Source: Mycolicibacterium brisbanense (GTDB taxonomy: Bacteria; Actinomycetota; Actinomycetes; Mycobacteriales; Mycobacteriaceae). Taken from it: 64,000 bases of DNA. Both the position numbers and the translations under genes were made by a program. The stretch spans positions 558,001 to 622,000 of the forward strand of contig NZ_BCSX01000024.1 of the NCBI RefSeq assembly GCF_001570425.1. The letters run 5' to 3'. The notes below the pieces were generated by a model, which was given only the letters and a program-made list of their open reading frames with translations, searched no databases and had not been told where the DNA came from. Shown here piece after piece: positions 9,462-17,433 of the stretch; positions within the stretch are counted from its first letter, which is position 1, and every line of letters begins with the position of its first letter.

Positions 9462-11506
9462 CCCAACCGATCATCACCCCAGAACTCGTCCTGCTCGACG
9501 TCGCCGTCGACGGCGACAAGGAAGCCGTCATCGGCCGGCTCGCCGGCGCGCTCGCCTCCGCGGGACGCAGCTCCGATGCCGACGGTCTGATCGGCGCGGC
9601 GCTGGCCCGCGAGGCCCAGTCCGCCACCGGACTGCCCGGCGGCATCGCCATCCCGCACTGCCGATCGCCCTATGTCGACGCGCCCACCATCGGCTTCGCG
9701 CGGCTGTCCCCCGCTGTCGATTTCGGCGCCCCCGACGGGCCGGCCGATCTCGCATTCCTCATCGCAGCACCGGAATCCGGTGGGGCCGAGCACATGAAGC
9801 TGCTGTCCAGCCTGGCCCGCGCGCTGGTCCGCAAGGACTTCGTGGCCTCGCTGCGCAGCGCCGCAACCGCCGACGAGGTGGTGGCGTTGGTCGACGGTGT
9901 GGTCAACCCGGCCCCTGCTACCCCGGCTCCCGTTGCTACCCCGGCTCCGGTTGCTGCTTCGGCGGCTTCTCCGGCGGCTGCGGCCGCACCCGCGCCCAAG
10001 AGCGTGTCGATCGTGGCCATCACCGCCTGTCCCACCGGTATCGCCCACACCTACATGGCGGCCGACGCCTTGAAGCTCGCTGCCCAAGAGGCCGGGGTGA
10101 ACTTCACCGTGGAGACCCAGGGCTCGTCGGGCAGCACGCCGCTGTCGGCATCGACCATCGCCGAGGCCGACGCCGTCATCTTCGCCACCGACGTCGGGGT
10201 CAAGGACCGGCAGCGCTTCGCCGGTAAACCCGTCATCGCCTCCGGCGTGAAACGCGCCATCAACGAGCCCGCCAAGATGATCGCCGAAGCAGTCAGTGCC
10301 GCAAGCGATCCCAACGCGCCCCGGGTAGCCGGTGACGCCGCCGCGTCGGCCACGCCGTCCACTGGCAGCGGCGACGTGGGCTGGGGAACCCGGCTGCGGC
10401 AGATCCTGCTCACCGGTGTGAGCTACATGATCCCGTTCGTCGCCGCGGGTGGTCTGCTGATCGCTCTCGGCTTCCTGTTCGGCGGATACGAGATCGCCAA
10501 CAAGCCTGCCGGTCAAACGGATTCGATGGCACACATCATCGCCACCACGAACTCGCTGACCAACCTGCCCAGCGGTGGATTCGCCCAGTACCTCGGGGCT
10601 GTGTTGTTCAGCCTCGGCGGCCTGGCGTTCGGATTCCTGGTGCCCGCACTGGCCGGCTACATCTCGTTCGCCATCGCCGACCGGCCCGGTATCGCACCAG
10701 GTTTCACCGCAGGAGCCGTGGCCGTGTTCGTCGGCGGAGGGTTCATCGGCGGCATCGTCGGCGGTCTGATCGCCGGTTTCGCCGCCCTGTGGATCAGTTC
10801 CTTCAACGTGCCGAAGTGGTTCCGTGGACTGATGCCGGTCGTGGTGATTCCGCTCGGGGCCTCGCTCATCGTCGGCCTGCTGATGTTCATGCTGCTCGGC
10901 CGGCCGCTGGCCGCCATCACCTCGGGCCTCACCCACTGGCTCGGTGGCCTGTCCGGCAGCTCTGTGATCCTGCTCGGTGTCATCCTTGGTCTGATGATGT
11001 GCTTCGACCTCGGCGGACCGGTGAACAAGGCCGCCTACGCCTTCGCCACCGCCGGGCTCAACGTGGCCGACCCCGCCTCGCTGCGGATCATGGCCGCCGT
11101 GATGGCCGCCGGCATGGTGCCCCCGCTGGCCATGGCGCTGGCAACCACGGTGCGGCCCGGGCTGTTCAGTGAGCCCGAGCGGGAAAACGGCCGCGCGGCA
11201 TGGCTTTTGGGTCTCTCCTTCATCTCCGAGGGCGCCATCCCGTTCGCCGCGGCAGACCCGTTCCGGGTCATCCCGTCGATGATGTTCGGCGGAGCGGTCA
11301 CCGGCGGCCTGATCATGGCCTTCGACGTCAGCTCCAAAGCACCGCACGGCGGCATCTTCGTGTTCTTCGCGATCGGCAACCTGCTGTGGTTCCTCGTCGC
11401 GCTCGCTGCCGGCACCGTCGTCAGCGCCCTGGCCGTGGTCGCGGCCAAGCAGTTCGCCAAACCCACCGCCACCACGTCGGACGCCCCGGCGCTGGCCACC
11501 ACCTAA
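9458..11506 (+). CDS. fruA: PTS fructose transporter, fused EIIABC
   Basis: This 682-aa permease takes up fructose and phosphorylates it at C1. Domains in order: EIIA (1-145) with phospho-accepting His67 in GGIAIPHCRS; an Ala/Pro-rich linker (150-180); EIIB (about 182-285) with Cys191 in AITACPTGIAHTYMAA; and the EIIC membrane domain (about 305-670) with helices such as GVSYMIPFVAAGGLLIALGF and FGFLVPALAGYISFAIADRPG. The A-B-C order is the one used by actinobacterial FruA proteins. It sits between fruK (4-nt overlap) and ptsH (12-nt gap), so the operon encodes all fructose-specific steps. Confidence 0.95.
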   Translation: MTQPIITPELVLLDVAVDGDKEAVIGRLAGALASAGRSSDADGLIGAALAREAQSATGLPGGIAIPHCRSPYVDAPTIGFARLSPAVDFGAPDGPADLAFLIAAPESGGAEHMKLLSSLARALVRKDFVASLRSAATADEVVALVDGVVNPAPATPAPVATPAPVAASAASPAAAAAPAPKSVSIVAITACPTGIAHTYMAADALKLAAQEAGVNFTVETQGSSGSTPLSASTIAEADAVIFATDVGVKDRQRFAGKPVIASGVKRAINEPAKMIAEAVSAASDPNAPRVAGDAAASATPSTGSGDVGWGTRLRQILLTGVSYMIPFVAAGGLLIALGFLFGGYEIANKPAGQTDSMAHIIATTNSLTNLPSGGFAQYLGAVLFSLGGLAFGFLVPALAGYISFAIADRPGIAPGFTAGAVAVFVGGGFIGGIVGGLIAGFAALWISSFNVPKWFRGLMPVVVIPLGASLIVGLLMFMLLGRPLAAITSGLTHWLGGLSGSSVILLGVILGLMMCFDLGGPVNKAAYAFATAGLNVADPASLRIMAAVMAAGMVPPLAMALATTVRPGLFSEPERENGRAAWLLGLSFISEGAIPFAAADPFRVIPSMMFGGAVTGGLIMAFDVSSKAPHGGIFVFFAIGNLLWFLVALAAGTVVSALAVVAAKQFAKPTATTSDAPALATT

Positions 11507-11518
11507 GGAGAAGAATCA

Positions 11519-11776
11519 ATGCCCAGCAAAACCGTCATCGTCGGCTCCGCCATCGGTCTGCACGCCCGCCCCGCCGCCATCATCGCCGAGGCCGTCGTCA
11601 ACGCCGGTGTCCCCGTTACCCTTTCGGTCGACGGCGGTGAGCCGGTAGACGCCGGATCCGCCCTGATGATCATGACCCTCGGCGCCGGCAACGGGGCATC
11701 GGTCACCGTCGAATCCGACGACGCCGACGCACTCGCCACCGTCGCCGGCCTCGTGGAGCAAGACCTCGACGCGTAA
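11519..11776 (+). CDS. ptsH: phosphocarrier protein HPr
   Basis: HPr relays phosphate from enzyme I to FruA. The 85-aa protein has the active-site His15 in IGLHARPAA and a serine at position 47 (DAGSALMIM), where Gram-positive HPr is phosphorylated by HPr kinase. I see no HPrK gene in the window. A strong ribosome site (AAGGAGAAG) precedes the ATG. It is the last gene of the fruR-fruK-fruA-ptsH operon and is followed by a terminator hairpin. Confidence 0.95.
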   Translation: MPSKTVIVGSAIGLHARPAAIIAEAVVNAGVPVTLSVDGGEPVDAGSALMIMTLGAGNGASVTVESDDADALATVAGLVEQDLDA

Positions 11777-11793
11777 GCAGTTGTCGCGCAATG

Positions 11794-11825
11794 ACTCGCA
11801 CCGTTCGTTCTCGAACGGTGCGAGT
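11794..11825 (+). terminator. terminator hairpin after ptsH
   Basis: A perfect 14-bp stem (ACTCGCACCGTTCG / CGAACGGTGCGAGT) with a TTCT loop lies 17 bp after ptsH and is followed by TGTCATTT rather than a long U run. It is just outside the 3' end of the converging lipoprotein gene, so it probably terminates from both sides. Confidence 0.75.
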
Positions 11826-11827
11826 TG

Positions 11828-12598
11828 TCATTTGGTTGGTTTGGCGGGCCAACCCGGGTATGGCGGCAGCGTGGGAAGCTCTGCGCGAGGTGGAAAACTA
11901 CTGATCAATCGAAGACGCTGCTCAAATGGATCCGGCGCCGCCGCGACACACGCATCCGTTATGTGTTGAAGTACTTGGCCATCCCCACTTCCAGCACGTG
12001 AGCGAAAATACCCACCCCAGTAGGCCGTGACACGGTACTGGCCGAAGACATCGTCAAATGGTGTCCGTGCAGGGCCAACTTCGGACTGATGGCCATTAGC
12101 GGAATCTGACGGAGCACGCAAAGTCACTCTGAAGGCAGACATTCCGCCATCGGGCTCCTTGGTCGGATAGGCCCTCGGTTCGTACCTCCCGTTGCTATCA
12201 AGCGACGCAACCCGATACGTGTACATACAGCCATCCGCGGTGATGGTGTCGCCCGATCGGGTGACCGACAGGATGTGGTTGCGCTGGGTGCCAACCCACG
12301 GCCGGTCTTCGGGCTCGGAATTAGCCGGACGCAATTCCTCATCAACGGCGTCCGCGAAACCGGGGTAGGCGTACTTCTGATCGCCTGTCATTTCCACGAG
12401 TTGAACCGACTCCAGGTATGCGCGTACCACGACCGCCGACCCGTTCACGAGGTCGATACCTTGCTCGCCGGTCCACACGATCGTGAAATCCCGGTAATCC
12501 TCAGGCCAGCCCGCCGGACTTGGATCTGGTATCCGGCCTGGCGCGCATGCCGCGGACGCCAATATTGCGAGCGCGCCGGCCGCCGCCAACTTCGGCAT
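11828..12598 (-). CDS. putative lipoprotein, accessory ESX-1-linked family
   Basis: This 256-aa protein starts MPKLAAAGALAILASAAC, a short lipoprotein-like signal with a cysteine at the end of the hydrophobic core (residue 18), though the lipobox is weak (S-A-A-C). I chose the methionine at 12598; the upstream extension to 12640 is hydrophilic. It is clearly related to the lipoprotein at 12845-13513: both carry AVVVRAYLES, YAYPGF, RNHILS/RHHILS, a tyrosine-rich C-Y/N-Y segment and a late DVFG(Q/S)-R(V/I)T motif. No enzyme motif is visible. It is the last gene of the leftward accessory block that starts at the EspC-like gene near 18.4 kb. An immunity or envelope role linked to the neighbouring effector is plausible but unproven. 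Confidence 0.7.
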   Translation of the reverse strand: MPKLAAAGALAILASAACAPGRIPDPSPAGWPEDYRDFTIVWTGEQGIDLVNGSAVVVRAYLESVQLVEMTGDQKYAYPGFADAVDEELRPANSEPEDRPWVGTQRNHILSVTRSGDTITADGCMYTYRVASLDSNGRYEPRAYPTKEPDGGMSAFRVTLRAPSDSANGHQSEVGPARTPFDDVFGQYRVTAYWGGYFRSRAGSGDGQVLQHITDACVAAAPDPFEQRLRLISSFPPRAELPTLPPYPGWPAKPTK

Positions 12599-12708
12599 TT
12601 TCACCGCGATACCCCTTTTCAACTCACACCTACTGATCAATGGCGTTGATGCCGGTTGCGGGGCAACGTTGGTCGCTCGTGAGATGCCCTGTCGTTGGCC
12701 GTCGGCTC

Positions 12709-12755
12709 CCCGGGATGAGCCTTCTAGCGTCGCTTAGCCCACGGGCCATCCCGGG
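12709..12755. repeat. intergenic inverted repeat / nested hairpin
   Basis: The gap between the two lipoprotein genes (12599-12844) contains CCCGGGATG (12709-12717) pairing with CATCCCGGG (12747-12755), enclosing a smaller CTAGCG-T-CGCTTAG hairpin. It may terminate or attenuate the leftward transcript. No gene is supported in this gap. Confidence 0.45.
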
Positions 12756-12844
12756 CTGGCCGGCGACGTCGGGAAATCAGTGCGCGGATGCTCACCGTTG
12801 ATGAGGAAAGTACGTTGCTCCTGTGAATCTGGTGCAATTTGGAC

Positions 12845-13513
12845 TCATTTTGCAAGGTCATCGTCAAAAGTCGGCCATTGCGACCTGAACTCCGATCCAC
12901 CAGTTACAAACAGATGGCCTGTTATTCGCCAACTACCAAACACATCTTGACTCGCTGCAGGCGATGGCCCAGCTTGCGGTGGCAAGTGCTCAGAGCGGTT
13001 GCCTCCAGCAGCGAGCACAATCCGCTCGACATGGATACCCTGAGGACGCGAATCGGGTCTACGCGCGACACTCTCGTATTTGCCGTCACCGACTTCGGTG
13101 GCGACGAAATAATCGTAATTACACACGGTTCCGACCACACCATCGTTGCCAGGGACCAGAGAAAGGATGTGATGCCGCGCGTTACCGATCAGCGCTTTGG
13201 TCAACGAGTAGTTGACATTCGGTCGAATGTTGGTGTCATGGTCACTGCCCTGTACGGCGCGATCGAAACCCGGATACGCGTAATCCAGGCTGCCCATCGA
13301 CTGGGCGAGAAACCACGACTCAAGGTACGCCCTAACAACAACCGCTACACCCTTCTCTACGTCGATGCCAGGCGCCGCATCCCACTGATAGCGTAGATCG
13401 CTGAGTAAGCCACTCCATCGCTGTATTGACTGCTGGCGATCGCCGCCCAAATGACAACCCGCGAGCATCACCGATGCGACGATGATCAGTACAAGGCCAT
13501 TGCTGCGCCGCAC
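12845..13513 (-). CDS. putative lipoprotein, paralogue of the 11828-12598 product
   Basis: The 222-aa product begins MRRSNGLVLIIVASVMLAGC: a textbook lipoprotein signal with lipobox L-A-G-C (Cys20). The mature part shares AVVVRAYLES, a YAYPGF segment, RHHILSLVPG and a terminal QDVFGSWRITG with the next gene downstream, so the two are tandem paralogues that have diverged strongly. The start is GTG, and it sits only 2 bp after the stop of the degraded TPR-like copy upstream (13516), which implies that the degraded gene was once translationally coupled to it. Base composition is lower in GC than the ESX core. Function unknown; a surface or immunity protein is the inference from context. Confidence 0.72.
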   Translation of the reverse strand: MRRSNGLVLIIVASVMLAGCHLGGDRQQSIQRWSGLLSDLRYQWDAAPGIDVEKGVAVVVRAYLESWFLAQSMGSLDYAYPGFDRAVQGSDHDTNIRPNVNYSLTKALIGNARHHILSLVPGNDGVVGTVCNYDYFVATEVGDGKYESVARRPDSRPQGIHVERIVLAAGGNRSEHLPPQAGPSPAASQDVFGSWRITGHLFVTGGSEFRSQWPTFDDDLAK

Positions 13514-13515
13514 GA

Positions 13516-14101
13516 TTACTTGCCACCCGGAATCTGGATGTTTCTCGCCTTCCTATACCAGTCTGAGAACTCTGTAACGGCGAAGCATCTATTAGCCAAG
13601 TAGTCGACTGCGCCTGGTAGTAGTCCCCGAGGCCTGCTTCGGGGTCCTCAAGCATCTGTTCTCGCGTCAGACCGTTCTTTACGTAAGTCACTATATCTCA
13701 ATCTATGGCTGTTTCGCCTGGGGGCACACGCGCTGACGCCATCGCGCTGACAATGTAATCATGGGCTTGCGGCAATTGTTTCGCCGGCAGATTTATGGCA
13801 TCCGCAGTCGAGGCGGCCAAACCAGCAAAGATGCTAGCCTCTCGTGTCGCTGTTCTACCGCTGGGGGTTGCGCAAATATTCCCGGGCCATTCGGCAGCAA
13901 TGCATTTGGCTATTTCATACGCCGACGCAGTGGACCTTTGAGCGCTTTCCGTGTCGGTGGCAATCGTCGCAAAGACCTCGCGACGGGCGTCGCAGTCATT
14001 GAGGCCAGTAGTACGGGCTGTGACCGTTTCAGACAAACTGCTTGTTCGCCAAGAGAAGAATGGCAATCATTCATATGGCGCGCGCTACGACTTGCCGAAT
14101 G
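13516..14101 (-). pseudogene. degraded orphan copy of the effector C-terminal (TPR-like) module
   Basis: No intact frame covers this stretch, but its leftward translation retains the order of motifs seen in the C-terminus of the 753-aa effector and in the adjacent lipoprotein. First comes RAPYE (compare LAPYQE), then GLNDCDARREVFATI (compare NLDNTRKLFAVI), then AEWPGNICA, then ASIFAGLAASTADA (compare GRLLGLIDAGAYIA), then LTREQMLEDPEAGLGDYY (compare MTPAEVRAQYGEAGWEDYR). After a one-base shift it ends YLANRCF...FSDWY and stops at 13516. Disruptions: an in-frame TGA at 13698-13700, another at about 14067, one near 14089, and a frameshift near 13607. It starts right after the stop of the lipoprotein copy. 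The two 120-codon open frames inside it are therefore fragments, not genes. Confidence 0.7.
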
Positions 14102-15085
14102 CTATCGGCGACGGTTACTCGAGATGGTCTTGCTTAATTGATCAGAAAATTTGCTGTCAACGCCGTTCAGCGAGTTCGATCTGGCGACGTATCGGCTCAG
14201 CATGCCAGAGTACTCAGCCCAAGCAGCCTCTCCTAAATGTTGGCGCACATACTCTGGTGCCAATAATTTACCGCCCACGTCAAAGTATCGTCGGTCGACG
14301 TCTTCGTTTGGTCCCACGATAGTCGCGCGCGCCAGCGTATAATCCAATTCGGTTCGCACCACCTCCGGGTCAAATATGTAAGGACTGGAAGCAGGCGCTT
14401 TCAGCTCACTAGCAAACGCAAGACCAAATAATTGCGCGAGACGCGCTACTTGGGTACTAATACTGTTGTCATCTACAGGATTCGCCGCAAGCGAGTTGGC
14501 CAGAACCTCACGATAATGGTCGGTGAGATTGACGATCGCCGCTCCGAGATCTGCAGAGCTTGTCGCTGTAGTGCCGAGTACTGTGAACGCAGCGAACGTT
14601 CTCGGCATTGTACTGTCCAGGGGATCGAGGGGTTGAAATCCAGCGACATTTCCTGGGTCTCCAACCATTGCGCCCAAGAAGGGTATAACGGCATTGGTGT
14701 AGGATTCGACAATCGCAGGGTTTATGTCTCCGACTGTCACATTACCGTTGTTGGCCTTGTCAAGCTTCAGCAGAGTTGGTGCGGTATCAGCCAGGAAAGT
14801 CACAATACCGTATGCCGTATCCGCGGCGGCCTGACGCTCGGTTGGTACAGAAGCTGTGGACCATTCTGGCACCCAAGTGAAGAGATGCGCGACTCTCGCT
14901 CCGTGATCCTTCCACTTAAAGATCGTAACGTCTTTTAGAAATTGCTGGCCAGTCGCGGAAGCAACACGGTCACGGAGTTGATATGGATCGGAAGGGTCGG
15001 GAAGAGCTGGCTGTGCCGTAGTACACGAAGGTAGAATCAGCGACAATGCCGCCGCCGTTAATGCTGCAATCTTACTCGGTCGCAT
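14102..15085 (-). CDS. lipoprotein carrying a copy of the effector C-terminal (TPR-like) module
   Basis: This 327-aa protein starts MRPSKIAALTAAALSLILPSC, a lipoprotein signal with lipobox L-P-S-C (Cys21); the start at 15085 excludes a hydrophilic extension. The mature protein aligns along most of its length with the last roughly 350 residues of the upstream effector. Examples are QQFLKDVTIFKWKDHGARVAHLFTW against QDFLHDVTRHAWADNGQAAGSLFEW, GFQPLDPLDSTMPRTFAAF against GFDPLDGLGTNLDNTRKLF, and YVRQHLGEAAWAEYSGMLSRYVA against EVRAQYGEAGWEDYRSQLSRYFA. Thus the module exists once fused to an ESX substrate domain and once as a membrane-anchored lipoprotein 7 bp downstream. It may be an immunity or decoy protein, or a surface receptor; this is inference. 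GC is low compared with the core locus. Confidence 0.75.
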   Translation of the reverse strand: MRPSKIAALTAAALSLILPSCTTAQPALPDPSDPYQLRDRVASATGQQFLKDVTIFKWKDHGARVAHLFTWVPEWSTASVPTERQAAADTAYGIVTFLADTAPTLLKLDKANNGNVTVGDINPAIVESYTNAVIPFLGAMVGDPGNVAGFQPLDPLDSTMPRTFAAFTVLGTTATSSADLGAAIVNLTDHYREVLANSLAANPVDDNSISTQVARLAQLFGLAFASELKAPASSPYIFDPEVVRTELDYTLARATIVGPNEDVDRRYFDVGGKLLAPEYVRQHLGEAAWAEYSGMLSRYVARSNSLNGVDSKFSDQLSKTISSNRRR

Positions 15086-15092
15086 TAGCAAT

Positions 15093-17351
15093 CTATTGTT
15101 CCCGCTTCGGCAAATTGGTGTTCGGCGCACTGTACTGCCATTGGAAATCAGAGACGGCAGACCCAAGTGATGGATAGTTGTTGGCGAAATAACGAGACAG
15201 TTGAGACCTGTAATCCTCCCAACCGGCTTCGCCGTACTGAGCCCGGACCTCGGCGGGAGTCATCAGTGTGGTCCCATTGAAATATGTTGAAGATATGTCA
15301 TTGTTAGGTCCATTCACAAGACCCGCCGCTACTGAGTATGCGGCTTGAGTTGCACCATTCCCCAGCTCACGTCGATCGTTATCCACCCCAACATCGGTGG
15401 TTGTCGTGCCCTCTGGAAAATCTTTGGAATCAGGTTGGGAACCAATCATTCCCTGTTCTAGGGCAGCGTGTAGACGATCGATCCCCGGGATATTCTCACC
15501 TACTACGTCCCACCCCAATTTTTTAAGGTCCCAAGCGGCTTTGGCGTGGTCATACGCACTTTGCTGAACATTTTCATTATGGTTGTCTGTCGCAATATAA
15601 GCGCCTGCGTCGATCAACCCCAGCAACCGTCCCGCCTTGGCTAGATCACCCTGATGCGGGTTGGTTCCCGGAACTGTGGGGTCAGCTTTGGCGGCCTCGG
15701 CAAATCCATTTTGGTAGTCCACAACGTGCTTGTAAGCCTCGCCGTTGAAATATTTGGCGGCGTCGGGGTTAGAATCGATGACTGCGAACAGTTTTCGCGT
15801 GTTGTCCAAATTTGTGCCTAGACCATCGAGTGGATCAAAGCCGTTGCCATTCCGTTCGCCAACCATTGCTTCCTGGTACGGCGCCAAACCGTGTGCGAAT
15901 GCTTGCACGAGCTTCGGATTGGTCTCCCCGATACTGTGATGACCGGGCAGATCGAGCAGCTTTTCGCCGTTTACCCCCAGGTACTTGCCATAGGTCTCCG
16001 CAGTCTCTGCGGCCAACCTGCCTTCAGAACCAGTGGAGTCCTTCGTCCACTCAAATAGGGATCCTGCCGCCTGACCATTATCCGCCCAGGCGTGACGGGT
16101 GACGTCGTGTAGGAAATCCTGGCCTTTGTCGCTGATCAGATGGTCATGCACGACTTCATGGTCGCGGCTAACAGCCGAGAACACGTCCGAGACAGCTGGG
16201 TCCAAGTAAGGATCCCGTCCGCCATCCTTTCCGTTGCTAACTGGATCCTTTTCCCATATTGGGGCGTCCATCATCTTATCTGCTTTATTGATCAGCGCCC
16301 GGTCAAGCTCCGTACCTTTTTGTAGCGATTCATCGCCACTCTTGACTATATTTGCGATGTCACGAGTTTGATCTGTGTAAAGCACGCCCGACGATTCCAG
16401 CGCACTTCGCACCTTGTCGGGCAGTTTGTCGCCCCCGCCGCTCGTCACGTTGCTTGGATCATCAAGAGCTTCCCGCTCAGGTTTAGTGACCGGAAACTGC
16501 ACGTCCTTATTGCTCATCAACTGCCATGAGTTGGGGATGATGTCGCCGTGCTCACCCAACTTCTCGCGCACTTCCTTGAGCCGCTCGACGGACATACCTT
16601 TCTGCTGAGCCTGCATCTGGCTCAGATATGCCCCCTCCTTTTCGGACAAACTCTGCCCGGGATGAATACCCTTGAGTACATTCTCCACACGCGCGGCGGC
16701 GTCCTTGTTGCCGGCAAGGGCATCATGAACATCTTGCTCCGCCTGTTTATGAACGTCCTTCTCACGGCCATCCCCAGTCAGGGTATGAAGATCGCCCTTC
16801 TTTTCGTCTTTGCCATCCTTCTCCCCCGGCCCTTTCTCCCCCGGCGCGAACTTCTGGTTCGTCAGAGCGTCGTATTCGCCTTTGATGCCTTGGACACGGC
16901 CGCGAATGTCGGTCATGTCATTGGTGGACTTCTGGATGATGTCGCTGAGCTGGCTGACGCCCTTGTTGACGATCGGCAACAGCTTGCGGTCACGTTCGTC
17001 GGCGTCGGTATCGGGAATCGTCGCCGCCATGCTGGTCACCCAACTCTTGACGTTGTCGAGGTTCTGCCGGCCGGTGGTCACCACATTGGCAGCGTTGGTG
17101 ACCTCAGCAGCCATCCGCTTGTCGAGGTCGGCGAGCTTGCCGTAGACCTGCGCGTGTTCCTTGTTCGCCGCGGCGTAGGCATCGGAAGCCGTACCCTGCC
17201 AACGGGAATCGGGTGCTGCGGCCTCCACGCTGGATTTCATCTGCAGCAGACGAGAACTGCCGTCGAACTTGGAGCCGTCCTCAGGAGTGCCCTGCCCGAA
17301 CGTTTCCCTCGCTTGCGACCACGTCTCGTTGAACGCATCGAGCAGCCCCAC
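15093..17351 (-). CDS. predicted ESX-1 substrate: EspE/EspA-like N-terminus fused to a TPR-like C-terminal domain
   Basis: Residues 1-170 of this roughly 752-aa protein form an EspA/EspE-type type VII secretion domain with a WxG turn (SRWQGTASDAYAAAN). This domain is about 70% identical by eye to the N-terminus of the DUF1023 protein at 33215-34762. A charged Lys/Asp/Glu/Gly linker (175-200) follows, then a helical region resembling the mycobacterial 'TPR repeat region-containing protein' family. No catalytic motif is evident. I place the start at the second GTG (17351), 5 nt after GGGAGG, because the paralogue begins MGLLD. GC drops sharply after the N-terminal domain, which suggests a mosaic gene. 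Downstream genes are lipoproteins, one of them a copy of its own C-terminus. Confidence 0.75.
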   Translation of the reverse strand: MGLLDAFNETWSQARETFGQGTPEDGSKFDGSSRLLQMKSSVEAAAPDSRWQGTASDAYAAANKEHAQVYGKLADLDKRMAAEVTNAANVVTTGRQNLDNVKSWVTSMAATIPDTDADERDRKLLPIVNKGVSQLSDIIQKSTNDMTDIRGRVQGIKGEYDALTNQKFAPGEKGPGEKDGKDEKKGDLHTLTGDGREKDVHKQAEQDVHDALAGNKDAAARVENVLKGIHPGQSLSEKEGAYLSQMQAQQKGMSVERLKEVREKLGEHGDIIPNSWQLMSNKDVQFPVTKPEREALDDPSNVTSGGGDKLPDKVRSALESSGVLYTDQTRDIANIVKSGDESLQKGTELDRALINKADKMMDAPIWEKDPVSNGKDGGRDPYLDPAVSDVFSAVSRDHEVVHDHLISDKGQDFLHDVTRHAWADNGQAAGSLFEWTKDSTGSEGRLAAETAETYGKYLGVNGEKLLDLPGHHSIGETNPKLVQAFAHGLAPYQEAMVGERNGNGFDPLDGLGTNLDNTRKLFAVIDSNPDAAKYFNGEAYKHVVDYQNGFAEAAKADPTVPGTNPHQGDLAKAGRLLGLIDAGAYIATDNHNENVQQSAYDHAKAAWDLKKLGWDVVGENIPGIDRLHAALEQGMIGSQPDSKDFPEGTTTTDVGVDNDRRELGNGATQAAYSVAAGLVNGPNNDISSTYFNGTTLMTPAEVRAQYGEAGWEDYRSQLSRYFANNYPSLGSAVSDFQWQYSAPNTNLPKREQ

Positions 17352-17433
17352 CACGACCTCCCGGATTCCCTACAGCTAACTCTCAGTATCGCAGGCTGGA
17401 CGTGGGGCCACGTGCACGAATTCCCGCCCGGCG

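Noticed and set aside
9359..11347. 662-codon open frame on the minus strand across fruA
   Set aside because: fruA has full domain and motif support on the plus strand; the antisense frame is low-complexity Gly/His/Arg/Gln with no motifs.
12839..13396. 185-codon plus-strand frame opposite the lipoprotein
   Set aside because: The minus-strand product has a proper lipobox and a paralogue next door; the plus-strand frame has neither.
13332..14066. Two consecutive roughly 120-codon minus-strand frames, considered as small genes
   Set aside because: They are in the same frame separated only by a TGA and together match the C-terminal module of the neighbouring effector, so they are pseudogene fragments; the end of the second frame runs into the lipoprotein coding region in another frame.
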